From Candidatus Nanosynbacter sp. HMT-352 (GTDB lineage Bacteria > Patescibacteriota > Saccharimonadia > Saccharimonadales > Saccharimonadaceae), in the NCBI RefSeq assembly GCF_021222645.1, contig NZ_CP089520.1, forward strand, positions 434,001 through 498,000: a stretch of 64,000 nucleotides of DNA. The letters are read 5' to 3'. A model generated the notes under the pieces. That model had not been told where the DNA came from, searched no databases, and saw only the letters and a program-made list of their open reading frames with translations. Both the position numbers and the translations under genes were made by a program. Below are positions 1 to 7,943 of this stretch, one piece after another; the first letter of the stretch is position 1; every line of letters begins with the position of its first letter.

Positions 1-1381
1 CATCACTTGGATCGACAACCTTAATATCCGATTCTATATTCAGTTCATCATGCCAAACTTGAGCCAAATACCTGGCAACCTTTTCGTAATTACTATTCTT
101 CAAAACGACCACGTTGAGTCTTAACTTATCATTCCCCTTCTGACGAACATTATTTACACTCTTCCAGCCCTCAGCCTCGAGTAGAGATTTCGCTTTTTTA
201 ATATCATAGCTAGAAGAATTTGGACTTTTTCCTAGGAATTTGTTAAGCGTTGGGCCAGATAATTCTTCCGTAGACAATGACAAAGATTGGCGTAATTTGG
301 ACGTATCAACACTGAGCGACAAAGCTTGACGAACCACTTTCGATCGTAAGAACTGACTATTGTTATTAAATAATGCGTAAACTCCGTTATTCAAAGAATG
401 TGATTCTGCTGAATACATAGATTTTATCTCGGCGGATTGATCGTTGTAAATCAATTCTGGAGTTCCTGTAATTTCTCGCGTACGCAAACTTTTCGCAATA
501 TCATCCTGCGTCGAATAGGCATACAGTTGGAATCTGTCTAGCTTGGGAGCGCCTCCATGATAATCACTATTTGATTGTAGATATAGTATCTTTTTACTAC
601 CATCACTAGTTACATTCTGTAGCAATCTAAAGGCGAATGGACCGCTAGATATAGGCGATTTATTAAAATCATGTTCACGTAAATTCGACGGTCTAACGTC
701 TTTTAATATATGCTTAGGGATAATCGGGAATGTCAAAGCATGGACAAACGGCGAATATGATGACGGCAAGATGAACTTCACTGAATCGTCAGACGCCTTC
801 TCGAATTTTATAGATTTCCAGCCAGATATCTCAGCTCCAACTTCTGGATTCGCTAATAGTTTCAATGTAAAAATTACATCATCCGCCGTTAAATCTTGTC
901 CGTCCGACCACTTCAAGCCCTTCTTCAACTTAACTGTATATTCAGTTTCTTTATCGTTCACACTGACGCTATCCGCCATGTCAGCCTTTATATTGCCCGT
1001 TGAGTCATATCGATACAAACTTGAGAATAGCAATTTCGCGGCGGATTTTTCAGCATTGGTTTTTGCGAAAATCGGATTTAAGTTTTCCAAAGGACCCAGC
1101 ACACCCTCAGAATATGATCCGCCAGAAGTGTACGCCATTGTCGTGAAAGAATTGCGAGAAATATGCCACTGCACAGCACTAGCGCCAATCATCACTAACA
1201 CTAGAATAATCCATACAGAAACTCGACGTCGCACATTAGACAAACGATCTAACCTGGATGTCACGAATTTATGCGCATGGCGCAAGCTTCCCTTTTCAAT
1301 CTTGCGCAGACGCTTATTGACATCTTTGCTGGAAACTTTTAGCCGCGCAAAACGATTCCATGACGAATTATCCGATCTCAA
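1..1381 (-). CDS. peptide ABC transporter substrate-binding protein (SBP_bac_5), C-terminus cut by window edge
   Basis: This is the extracytoplasmic binding component of an oligopeptide/dipeptide importer. I translated the minus strand by hand from a TTG start at 1381, which follows an AGGAG Shine-Dalgarno by 6 nt; 460 codons are visible and the frame stays open to base 1. About 53 basic residues precede one membrane segment (about 55-75, VWIILVLVMIGASAV), so the protein is probably held by a TM anchor and not by a lipobox. The mature part has family 5 hallmarks such as KLKKGLKWSDGQDLTADDV and YSPFVHALTFPIIPKHIL. It lies 10 nt after secG in the same direction. Family is confident; the peptide substrate is inferred from the family. 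Confidence 0.85.
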   Translation of the reverse strand, partial: MRSDNSSWNRFARLKVSSKDVNKRLRKIEKGSLRHAHKFVTSRLDRLSNVRRRVSVWIILVLVMIGASAVQWHISRNSFTTMAYTSGGSYSEGVLGPLENLNPIFAKTNAEKSAAKLLFSSLYRYDSTGNIKADMADSVSVNDKETEYTVKLKKGLKWSDGQDLTADDVIFTLKLLANPEVGAEISGWKSIKFEKASDDSVKFILPSSYSPFVHALTFPIIPKHILKDVRPSNLREHDFNKSPISSGPFAFRLLQNVTSDGSKKILYLQSNSDYHGGAPKLDRFQLYAYSTQDDIAKSLRTREITGTPELIYNDQSAEIKSMYSAESHSLNNGVYALFNNNSQFLRSKVVRQALSLSVDTSKLRQSLSLSTEELSGPTLNKFLGKSPNSSSYDIKKAKSLLEAEGWKSVNNVRQKGNDKLRLNVVVLKNSNYEKVARYLAQVWHDELNIESDIKVVDPSD

Positions 1382-1391
1382 ATCTATTCTC

Positions 1392-1628
1392 CTATTTTTG
1401 CAATCCCGGCAAAATCATACTTGCCAAAATCGATAGCACAAAAATCACCGCAAAAACAATAGTTACGTCAAACAAGTTTTTATCAAATCCGCGGCGAGTA
1501 GTGAATAATTCCCCAGATGAGCCAAACCCTGCCCCCAAGCTTGCACCTCGCTGCTGTAACAAAATTGCGATAATCATTAGTACAGCAGACCCCAGTGTCA
1601 CGTACGGTAAAATTGTATCAATTGACAT
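1392..1628 (-). CDS. secG: preprotein translocase subunit SecG
   Basis: A 78-residue membrane protein that helps SecYEG-SecA move proteins across the membrane. Two hydrophobic segments (ILPYVTLGSAVLMIIAILLQ and VTIVFAVIFVLSILASMIL) flank a Gly-rich loop with GASLGAGFGSSGE and a RRG-type turn, which is the SecG pattern. The start chosen is the ATG at 1628 because AGGAG lies 4 nt upstream; a longer frame reaching 1664 would run inside the preceding gene. The start sits one base after the stop of the holin-like gene, so the two are translationally coupled, and the peptide-binding protein gene follows. Confidence 0.9.
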   Translation of the reverse strand: MSIDTILPYVTLGSAVLMIIAILLQQRGASLGAGFGSSGELFTTRRGFDKNLFDVTIVFAVIFVLSILASMILPGLQK

Positions 1629-1629
1629 A

Positions 1630-2004
1630 CTACTCCTTTTCTTCTCGCTGCAAAACCAGCGCACTACTTATAATATAGTTTACCAAACTCAATATAATCC
1701 CGGCAATAATTGAATGCGAAAAAGTCATAGAAATTCCTGGTGCCAAGGCTAATGAAATATAAACCATAAAACCATTTACAATTAGAGTAAACAGCCCCAA
1801 TGTCAATAGAATTGCTGGTAGAGCTAGAATTGTAACGATTGGCTTCAATACACTATTCACTACCGAAAATATCAACCCCGCCACCATAAACGTCCACGCA
1901 GAAGTTGCACCCGGAGTTTCATTTCCAAGTAGCCGCACCGCAACCCAAATACCTACCGAGTTAAGAATCAGCCGAATCAAAAACGTTGCAAATTGTCTTT
2001 TCAT
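1630..2004 (-). CDS. phage holin family 4-TM membrane protein (PF04020/YvlD-like)
   Basis: A 124-residue integral membrane protein with four hydrophobic segments and the family landmarks VNSVLKPIVTILALPAILLT and LFTLIVNGFMVYISLALAPG. The family is named after holins but is widespread in bacterial chromosomes and its function is unknown; nothing here suggests a prophage. It is the first gene of an operon with secG and the peptide-binding protein. A promoter TCGACA-17 nt-TATAAT ends 7 nt before the ATG, so the mRNA is probably leaderless. Confidence 0.8.
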   Translation of the reverse strand: MKRQFATFLIRLILNSVGIWVAVRLLGNETPGATSAWTFMVAGLIFSVVNSVLKPIVTILALPAILLTLGLFTLIVNGFMVYISLALAPGISMTFSHSIIAGIILSLVNYIISSALVLQREEKE

Positions 2005-2054
2005 TAGTCTTATTATATATAATTTATGCTTTATTGTCGATTTGTCGCCTAAAC

Positions 2055-3632
2055 TTAAGATAATCGTTTAATCAAATCTGCCTTTTTCGCACCAACTTCC
2101 GCCTGTAATTCCACATAATCTGCCTCAATAATTTTTTTCACACTGCCAAATTTCCTCAACAATTTCGCGCGTGTCTTTGGGCCAATCCCCGGAATTTTTT
2201 CCAGTTGGTTTTTCGTCTGATTTTGACGCTTCAGCGCCGTATGATAGCTCACAGCAAATCGGTGCGACTCGTCACGAATCCGCTGGAAAAGTTTAACAAT
2301 ATCTGTCGTCGCAATAGAACTTTTTGTAAAATTGTCCCGACTGGAGCCGTCATCAATAGCAGAGCCTCGTAGATTCTTTGAATGAGATCCGGCGTTGCGC
2401 TGAGTAGGATGCAAATTTACCACATACACATCATTGTCTTCGTGAATAGAGACATCCTGATGAATAGATTTTTGCAACTCTTCAATGCGCGCTACGTCAA
2501 TTTGTGAGCCAGTTTTATGAATAATAATTTCTTCCTCGCGCTTAGCGATGCTAATAATCGGCAATTTTATTCCGCGCTCATCCCTCGCCTTAATCGCCGC
2601 CGAAAGTTGACCCTTTCCGCCGTCAATCAACAACAGATCCGGACGACCCCAGCTTTTGATATTTCGCTCGCCAAGTCGTCTAAAAATCACCTCATACATA
2701 TTTCCAGTATCGTCGTTTTTTTCACCCACCTTAAATTTGCGATATTCCGCACGATCGCTTGCACCATTCGTAAAAACTACCATACTCGCCACGACTTGAC
2801 GTCCGTTCATATGCGAAATATCATAACCCTCAATTCGCACTGGAATATTTCTCAAGCCAAGTAGTTTTGCTAAATCAGCCAGAGCCTTGTCTTTTGAAAT
2901 ATCCAAAAATTCCTTATCGCCAAACATAACGCGTCGCTGAAGCTCCTGCATGGCATGCAACTTATTTCTCAGGCTTGCCGCCCGCTCAAAATCATGGAGC
3001 CCCGCAGCCGTTTTCATATCACGTTCCAACTCCACAGCAATAGCCTTGCGATTTCCCTTAATATAACTTATCAATTTACGCAAACCAGCTTTATACGCGT
3101 CCGAACCATCACTTATCTTCGGACTTAAACCCAAATCCTCATCCAACTTTGATTGACCAGGTCGTCTTTGGCGAGTGAGATACGGAAAAATTCGCCTCAA
3201 ATAGCGCAATGCCTTTTTCAACGCAAAACCATTGTAAAATGGACCAAAATAATCTGCGCCATCATCGGCAGGATTCCGCGTAAAACTGACCGTCGGCCAA
3301 TCACTTTTCATATCAATCCGAACATACATCTGAGACTTATCGTCGCGCAACAGAACGTTGTATCGCGGCATATAACGCTTGATCATCTCACTTTCCAAAA
3401 ATAGCGCATCAACCTCACTCTCAGTTTCAATCCAATCAGTATCAAAAATCTCCGCCACCAGCGCCATAGTTTTATTATCTCGCCCGCGCGAATCTTGAAA
3501 ATACTGACGTACACGATTCTTAAGAACCGCTGCCTTACCAACATAAATTACCTCGCCGCTCGCCGACTTATGAAAATAAACACCGGGCGTTCGCGGCAAA
3601 GTTTTTAGCTTGGCTTGCAATGCTTGATTCAT
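2055..3632 (-). CDS. uvrC: excinuclease ABC subunit UvrC
   Basis: The dual-incision nuclease of nucleotide excision repair, working with UvrA (encoded at 8.6-11.4 kb) and UvrB. In order: GIY-YIG nuclease (about residues 14-92, GVYFHKSASGEVIYVGKAA), UVR motif binding UvrB (about 208-243, LHDFERAASLRNKLHAM), the RNase H-like C-terminal nuclease (from about 265, GYDISHMNGRQVV, LLLIDGGKGQL), and one helix-hairpin-helix unit (about 478-520, IPGIGPKTRAKLLRKFG). At 525 residues it is somewhat shorter than the roughly 600 of E. coli. A -10-like TAATAT lies 5 nt upstream of the ATG. Confidence 0.96.
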   Translation of the reverse strand: MNQALQAKLKTLPRTPGVYFHKSASGEVIYVGKAAVLKNRVRQYFQDSRGRDNKTMALVAEIFDTDWIETESEVDALFLESEMIKRYMPRYNVLLRDDKSQMYVRIDMKSDWPTVSFTRNPADDGADYFGPFYNGFALKKALRYLRRIFPYLTRQRRPGQSKLDEDLGLSPKISDGSDAYKAGLRKLISYIKGNRKAIAVELERDMKTAAGLHDFERAASLRNKLHAMQELQRRVMFGDKEFLDISKDKALADLAKLLGLRNIPVRIEGYDISHMNGRQVVASMVVFTNGASDRAEYRKFKVGEKNDDTGNMYEVIFRRLGERNIKSWGRPDLLLIDGGKGQLSAAIKARDERGIKLPIISIAKREEEIIIHKTGSQIDVARIEELQKSIHQDVSIHEDNDVYVVNLHPTQRNAGSHSKNLRGSAIDDGSSRDNFTKSSIATTDIVKLFQRIRDESHRFAVSYHTALKRQNQTKNQLEKIPGIGPKTRAKLLRKFGSVKKIIEADYVELQAEVGAKKADLIKRLS

Positions 3633-3688
3633 TAAATATATTACAATCTAAACACGGCAATTATGCAAGTATTCTTTTAACGATTGAC

Positions 3689-4036
3689 CTAATCTTCCAA
3701 CCACTTTTTGAGAACTATCGCCTGATTATGTTCCGTATCTTTGGCGCCATATAACAGCGTAACTGCAGATTGTTCGTTCCAATTATTCTTTGCTTCGGCA
3801 GCCGCAGGATTATTATCTAGCTCCTTCATATAACGGCGAGAAAATTCCAGGAATTTTTCTGTATCATGGTTAAACCATTTACGTAATTCATCGGTCGGGG
3901 CAATTTCTTTATTCCACTCGTCCAATGCAGCTCGTTCTTTGCTAATTCCGCGTGGCCACAATCGATCGACCAACACACGATAACTATCGTCTGATGCAGT
4001 CGACTCATAAATCCGTTCAATTTTATACTTTGTCAT
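3689..4036 (-). CDS. DUF488 family protein
   Basis: A 115-residue cytoplasmic protein with the DUF488 signature: VLVDRLWPRGISKERAALDEWNKEIAP near the N-terminus and VTLLYGAKDTEHNQAIVL near the C-terminus. The biochemical function of this family is not established. It lies between uvrC and a small unassigned frame and faces the same way as both. The start is the first ATG; no strong Shine-Dalgarno is visible and an AT-rich -10-like TTATAT lies 6 nt upstream. Confidence 0.85.
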   Translation of the reverse strand: MTKYKIERIYESTASDDSYRVLVDRLWPRGISKERAALDEWNKEIAPTDELRKWFNHDTEKFLEFSRRYMKELDNNPAAAEAKNNWNEQSAVTLLYGAKDTEHNQAIVLKKWLED

Positions 4037-4102
4037 AATTTCATATAACTACAAATCATTGATCAGATCAATAAAAAGCGAAAGCTAACCATTCTTCAAT
4101 AT

Positions 4103-4240
4103 TTAATCGACGCTACGTAAATATTCCTCCAAAAGCTCACTCCAGTCAGACGCATTCTTTTCGTGAAAATAGGCGCTAAGAAAATCAACCATAATTTGAT
4201 GACAACCTTCTGCTTCTATTCGCCCCAGCTCAGTCAACAT
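4103..4240 (-). CDS. small hypothetical protein, 45 aa
   Basis: A short frame filling most of the 263-nt gap between DUF488 and the Nudix gene. It starts MLTELGRIEAEG and ends LLEEYLRSVD, with an AAAAGG sequence 4 nt before the ATG and an in-frame TGA just upstream. The LTELGR start resembles the end of winged-helix (MarR/PadR-like) regulators, so it could be a remnant of one, but this is only a resemblance. It may also be non-coding; codon use looks reasonable but the length gives little power. Confidence 0.35.
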   Translation of the reverse strand: MLTELGRIEAEGCHQIMVDFLSAYFHEKNASDWSELLEEYLRSVD

Positions 4241-4299
4241 CAAACCTTTTCAACTTTAGCAGTTTCTCAAAGAAATGATTAATAAAGCAGAGTCGCCTA

Positions 4300-4758
4300 C
4301 TAACGCTTATTAACATACAAAGCGTAATATTCTTCAGGAAGATAATTCATATTAAGCCACCGGGCTTCCATCATTTCAAAGTTACATCTTATGTCATAGT
4401 CAGACGCATGCGCCACAAAAACTCGAACTGAAAATTTGGCATATGATTCATGAGAATTAGCTTTTCCGAGATATCGCAGATTATGTATATTTAATCCAAT
4501 TTCTTCCAAGGTTTCTCTAACGGCAGCCTGTTCATAACTCTCATTATGCTTCACCCCGCCTCCCGGTAGAGCCCACTTTTGGCGGCTAAAACGACCTCTA
4601 ACTAACAAAATCTTACCATCATCACGATAAACAATCACTCGTACGCGGTCCTTCTGCGGTACAATCATAAAAACTAGCGATATGACGCATGCAGTTCCAC
4701 GAAAAATTGCCCGCACGAATGAACTAAACATCTCGCCGACTATTGATCTGCATGCCAT
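4300..4758 (-). CDS. NUDIX hydrolase with an N-terminal hydrophobic stretch
   Basis: A 152-residue hydrolase of nucleoside diphosphates linked to another moiety. The Nudix box is complete and exact: G-x5-E-x7-RETLEEIGL, residues about 67-89 (GGVKHNESYEQAAV then RETLEEIGL). Before it is WALPGGGVK. The first 35 residues contain a hydrophobic run (ACVISLVFMIV), so the enzyme may sit at the membrane; alternatively the real start is a later ATG (MFSSF or MIVPQ). The substrate cannot be told from sequence. It is the last gene downstream of fur-trx-cupin, separated by 41 nt. Confidence 0.85.
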   Translation of the reverse strand: MACRSIVGEMFSSFVRAIFRGTACVISLVFMIVPQKDRVRVIVYRDDGKILLVRGRFSRQKWALPGGGVKHNESYEQAAVRETLEEIGLNIHNLRYLGKANSHESYAKFSVRVFVAHASDYDIRCNFEMMEARWLNMNYLPEEYYALYVNKR

Positions 4759-4799
4759 AAAAATCGCTAATTTAGTAAGTTTTCTCTTTTGATAGTAGC

Positions 4800-5195
4800 C
4801 TATTCTGTAGTTACACCATCAAAATCTTCTTCGTTAGCCTCTGCTTCTTCACGCGTTGCCCGAACAATTCCATCTTTATGATGCGCTGGACTATAAATAG
4901 TATAAAGCTTAAGTGGCTCCTCGCCGATATTTATCACATTATGCTCAGCTCCCGCCGGCACAATAATCGCACTACCGTCAGAAACGTCATATTCATTACT
5001 ATCAATCAAAACCTTACCTTTGCCAGACTCAAATCGGAAAAATTGATCATTCTCCTCGTGAATCTCCGAACCAATTTCCTCGCCAACGGGCAGGCTCATC
5101 AACACCAATTGACAATGCTTCGCAGTATATAGAACTTGACGAAAATTATCATTTTCTAACGTAAGTTTTTCGATATTTCCACTAAAACCCTTCAT
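4800..5195 (-). CDS. cupin domain protein (mannose-6-phosphate isomerase type 2-like fold)
   Basis: A single-domain cupin of 131 residues. The first cupin motif is LPVGEEIGSEIHEENDQFFRFESG, offering His/Glu metal ligands, and the second is VPAGAEHNVINIG. Small cupins like this are often annotated as sugar-phosphate isomerase-like, but the substrate is unknown. A strong Shine-Dalgarno (AGGGGGA) precedes the ATG by 4 nt. It is 17 nt downstream of the thioredoxin gene and probably shares the Fur-controlled transcript, which would suit a metal-binding protein; that link is an inference. Confidence 0.85.
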   Translation of the reverse strand: MKGFSGNIEKLTLENDNFRQVLYTAKHCQLVLMSLPVGEEIGSEIHEENDQFFRFESGKGKVLIDSNEYDVSDGSAIIVPAGAEHNVINIGEEPLKLYTIYSPAHHKDGIVRATREEAEANEEDFDGVTTE

Positions 5196-5212
5196 AAATC
5201 CCCCTTCTATTT

Positions 5213-5542
5213 TTATTTCGCAGCTTTTTCCAAAGCGTCAATCAACGTCTGCTTCGGCTTCATGCCAATCATTTCAGCAACTTTCTCGCCGCCAACAAAA
5301 ATCTTCATGTTTGGAATTCCCTGCACGCGGTATTCCATAGCCAATTGCGCATTTTCCTGACTTGCTTCAGTGTCAACCTTAACAATATCAAACTCTGTTT
5401 CTTCAGCAATTTGATGCAAAAGCGGCGCCATTGCACGACATGGCGGACACCACGGCGCCCAAAAATCAACTAGTACAGGACCGTCGCTTTTTAGTACCTT
5501 ATCTTCGAATTCTTGCTTCGTTGTAATTTCATATAAAGCCAT
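5213..5542 (-). CDS. trxA: thioredoxin with an unusual WCPPC active site
   Basis: A 109-residue thioredoxin, a cytoplasmic dithiol-disulfide oxidoreductase. The fold is complete: VLVDFWAPWCPPCRAMAPLL, then VDTEASQENAQLAMEYRVQGIPNMKIFVGGEK with the cis-Pro. The active site is CPPC instead of the usual CGPC, which is expected to change redox potential. The ATG at 5542 is chosen since AGGAGG lies 5 nt upstream and the stop of fur (TAATG) overlaps the start by one base. Co-transcription with fur suggests control by metal or oxidative stress. Confidence 0.93.
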   Translation of the reverse strand: MALYEITTKQEFEDKVLKSDGPVLVDFWAPWCPPCRAMAPLLHQIAEETEFDIVKVDTEASQENAQLAMEYRVQGIPNMKIFVGGEKVAEMIGMKPKQTLIDALEKAAK

Positions 5543-5934
5543 TATTTCCTCCTTTTCTGGCATTTTTTACAAACTCCCGTCACAACCAACGGGCCGTCAA
5601 TATAACAATCGCTAATTTCATGCGCAATCTGCTTTCTCATCTCATCGGCAATTTTAATATCCATCAGACCATCACAATCGCTACACACAAAATGATCATG
5701 ATCGTCCTTACGAATATCATATCGCAAGCAACCCTTTTTGGTCGATGGCGCCAAACCAATCATCCCGTCGCCACACAAGCGCTGAGTTATTCGATGCACA
5801 GTCGTATCGCTGACTTCAGGATGAATGTTCCGCAATTCCTGAGCAATTTCCGCATTCGTCGCATGATGCTTACTCTTTAAAATCGCCATCACGTCATTCG
5901 TGTATTTTGTTGATCGCCTAACAATTTGCGTCAT
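5542..5934 (-). CDS. Fur/PerR family metal-dependent transcriptional repressor
   Basis: A 130-residue regulator. An N-terminal winged helix (about 10-80, VSDTTVHRITQRLCGDGMI) is followed by the Fur dimerisation/metal region with HDHFVCSDC and a C-terminal CKKC, giving a CxxC-CxxC structural zinc site. The sequence alone cannot separate Fur, PerR and Zur. It heads an operon with trxA, the cupin and possibly the Nudix gene. A perfect palindrome sits on its promoter (5941-5959), so autoregulation is likely. The -10 box ends 6 nt before the ATG, so the mRNA is probably leaderless. Confidence 0.92.
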   Translation of the reverse strand: MTQIVRRSTKYTNDVMAILKSKHHATNAEIAQELRNIHPEVSDTTVHRITQRLCGDGMIGLAPSTKKGCLRYDIRKDDHDHFVCSDCDGLMDIKIADEMRKQIAHEISDCYIDGPLVVTGVCKKCQKRRK

Positions 5935-5940
5935 GTTACT

Positions 5941-5959
5941 ATTGTAAAGTATTTACAAT
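5941..5959. promoter_or_regulatory. palindromic operator at the fur promoter
   Basis: ATTGTAAA-GTA-TTTACAAT is a perfect 8-3-8 inverted repeat that includes the whole -10 box of the fur promoter. Its size and AT-richness resemble Fur/PerR boxes, so it is most simply the protein's own binding site. Confidence 0.7.
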
Positions 5960-5969
5960 AAATAAACAA
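5941..5969 (-). promoter_or_regulatory. fur operon promoter
   Basis: Reading the minus strand: -35 TTGTTT (5969-5964), a 17-nt spacer, -10 TACAAT (5946-5941), then 6 nt to the ATG at 5934. The transcript would start at or next to the start codon. Confidence 0.7.
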
Positions 5970-5986
5970 GGCCTTTGCTCCACAAA

Positions 5987-6015
5987 TTGACTTATATCTA
6001 TATATTCCATATAAT
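5987..6015 (+). promoter_or_regulatory. promoter of the ABC transporter gene
   Basis: TTGACT (5987-5992), a spacer of exactly 17 nt, TATAAT (6010-6015). It is the closest match to the sigma-70 consensus in the window. It is 119 nt upstream of the ABC transporter start at 6134, giving a leader of about 110 nt. Confidence 0.75.
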
Positions 6016-6026
6016 AGTCAAAGTCT

Positions 6027-6071
6027 ATGAACTCCCGATGGCGAGTTCCTCTAATATACATTTTTGAATAA
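6027..6071 (+). other. possible leader peptide (14 codons) and hairpin ahead of the ABC transporter
   Basis: Eleven nt after the -10 box is a short frame reading MNSRWRVPLIYIFE and a TAA stop. Its first codons form a hairpin with a 6-bp stem (GAACTC at 6029-6034 with GAGTTC at 6043-6048). This could be an attenuation leader like those ahead of some drug-exporter genes, or chance. Confidence 0.3.
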
Positions 6072-6133
6072 TTAAGAACGCTCAGTTTTCTGCGCAGTTT
6101 ATAAATATTAATTTATCATTGAAAGGAATTGAT

Positions 6134-7906
6134 TTGAAAAACAAACCGAACAGCAAAGAAATATTTCGCCTATTCTGGAAAACGTCAGCGCAGTACAAAC
6201 ACCGCCGAAACTTGGCAATATTTTTTGCGATGTTGACTCTCGTGGTTACCATTTTTGTCGGGCCGCTCATAATTGCTCAACTTCTTAGTATTATCCAACA
6301 CAATCAACTGCACGACGCAAAAAACCTATGGACACTAATTGCCCTATACGGCGTCAGTGAATTATGGTCGAGCGTCATCGGCTGGCGATTAGTTTTATAT
6401 CTCGTCTGGACATTTGAAACCGCCATGCAACGAGATTTATACGCTCAGTGCTTCAGTAAATTGACCAACCAAACATTATTCTTCCACTCAAATAAATTCG
6501 GCGGGTCGCTCGTTAGCCAAACAAATAAATTAGTCGGCGCGGTAGAAAGTTTTTGGGACACGATAATTTGGTCAGTTTTACCGCTAGTTGTTTCGCTGGT
6601 CGGTTCAATAATTGTCCTATCAACTCTCCTCTGGCAATACGCGTTATTCTTGCTTATTTTCTCAATTGTCTTCAGCCTCGTCGTTTATTACGGGTCCAAG
6701 CCAATGGCGAAATTGACAAAAAAAGAAGCCAAAGCCAGCAATAAATTAAACGGACAATTAGCCGACGTAATCTCAAACGTTCTAGCGGTCAAGTCATCTG
6801 GCGCCGAAGCTACGGAACAGAAATTTTTCACAAAAACCGTCAATTCTTGGCGGAACTCAAGCCTCGACGTAATGCGCGGATTCTTAAAAGTCAGCACTAT
6901 ATATTCGTCAATCAACATGGTTATTAAAATTGGAGCAATCGCCTTCGCAGTGTACACAGCCCAGAATGATTTGGTGTCCGTGGCGTCTGTTTATCTTATT
7001 ATCACCTACACTGGGAGTGTCGCACATGAATTGTGGAACATGAACGGAATTATGCGCAATTACAACCGAATTATCGGCAACGCAAATGATATGGTAGAAA
7101 TCTTACAAACGCCAACGACATTGATCGATAAAAGCAGCTCAAAGCTGGAAGTCGCAAGTGGCAAAATCTCTATGGACAAAATAACTTTCACGCACGACGA
7201 GGGTCAAGGAGATACTCTATTTCACGATTTCTCTCTGGATATTAAACCAGGCGAAAAAATAGGTTTAGTCGGAGCAAGCGGTTCCGGAAAAACGACACTC
7301 ACTAAATTGCTATTACGCTTCGCTGATATTGACTCGGGAAAAATTACCATCGACGGACAAGATATTTCCGAAGTCACCCAAGCAAGCCTGCGTGCAAAAA
7401 TCGCTTACGTACCGCAAGAGCCATTACTATTCCACCGCTCCGTACGCGAAAACATCGCTTACGGTCGACCTGATGCAACGGACACAGAAATTGAAGAAGC
7501 TGCCAAAAAAGCTGGCGCTTACGATTTTATCGTTGGACTTAAAGACGGTTTTGACACAATGGTTGGCGAGCGCGGAATTAAATTATCTGGCGGACAGCGA
7601 CAACGAGTTGCAATTGCTCGAGCAATCCTAAAAGATGCACCGATTCTAGTCCTCGACGAGGCGACTTCAGCACTAGATTCTGAGTCAGAAGCGTTGATCC
7701 AAAAATCTCTGGAGACGTTAATGGAGAATCGAACCTCAATTGTCATTGCCCATCGCTTATCTACAATTGCTAAGTTGGATCGTATAATTGTCCTGAAAAA
7801 TGGAAAAATCGTCGAGGACGGATCGCATGATAAACTCATTAATAAAAAGCGCGGTGTTTACGCAAAATTATGGGCAAGGCAATCTGGCGGATTCATCGAA
7901 GAATAA
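6134..7906 (+). CDS. ABC transporter, fused permease and ATPase (ABCB/MsbA-like exporter)
   Basis: A 590-residue half-transporter that works as a dimer in the membrane to export a lipid, peptide or drug. An N-terminal six-TM domain (about 1-320) is followed by a nucleotide-binding domain: Walker A GASGSGKTT, Q-loop YVPQEPLLF, signature LSGGQRQRVAIARA, Walker B ILVLDEATSAL, and H-loop IVIAHRLSTI. I prefer the TTG at 6134 (AAAGGA lies 6 nt upstream) over the in-frame TTG at 6119. It has its own promoter and a long leader. The substrate is unknown; no partner half-transporter lies next to it, so it is probably a homodimer. Confidence 0.93.
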   Translation: MKNKPNSKEIFRLFWKTSAQYKHRRNLAIFFAMLTLVVTIFVGPLIIAQLLSIIQHNQLHDAKNLWTLIALYGVSELWSSVIGWRLVLYLVWTFETAMQRDLYAQCFSKLTNQTLFFHSNKFGGSLVSQTNKLVGAVESFWDTIIWSVLPLVVSLVGSIIVLSTLLWQYALFLLIFSIVFSLVVYYGSKPMAKLTKKEAKASNKLNGQLADVISNVLAVKSSGAEATEQKFFTKTVNSWRNSSLDVMRGFLKVSTIYSSINMVIKIGAIAFAVYTAQNDLVSVASVYLIITYTGSVAHELWNMNGIMRNYNRIIGNANDMVEILQTPTTLIDKSSSKLEVASGKISMDKITFTHDEGQGDTLFHDFSLDIKPGEKIGLVGASGSGKTTLTKLLLRFADIDSGKITIDGQDISEVTQASLRAKIAYVPQEPLLFHRSVRENIAYGRPDATDTEIEEAAKKAGAYDFIVGLKDGFDTMVGERGIKLSGGQRQRVAIARAILKDAPILVLDEATSALDSESEALIQKSLETLMENRTSIVIAHRLSTIAKLDRIIVLKNGKIVEDGSHDKLINKKRGVYAKLWARQSGGFIEE

Positions 7907-7931
7907 TTAAAATCGCACATGCTAATTGTGA

Positions 7932-7937
7932 TATAAT
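7932..7937 (+). promoter_or_regulatory. extended -10 promoter of the DedA gene
   Basis: TGA-TATAAT with 6 nt to the ATG at 7944: a typical leaderless start of this window. Confidence 0.65.
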
Positions 7938-7943
7938 TAGGAT

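Noticed and set aside
771-1436. A 221-codon open frame on the plus strand
   Set aside because: It lies antisense to a long, well-matched peptide-binding protein on the minus strand, has no family features, and the minus frame has a Shine-Dalgarno and a full domain pattern.
1630-2004. Holin-like protein as a sign of a prophage, together with the baseplate J-like protein at 20349-21980
   Set aside because: Both families are widespread chromosomal genes in CPR bacteria. No integrase, terminase, capsid or tail gene is near either of them.
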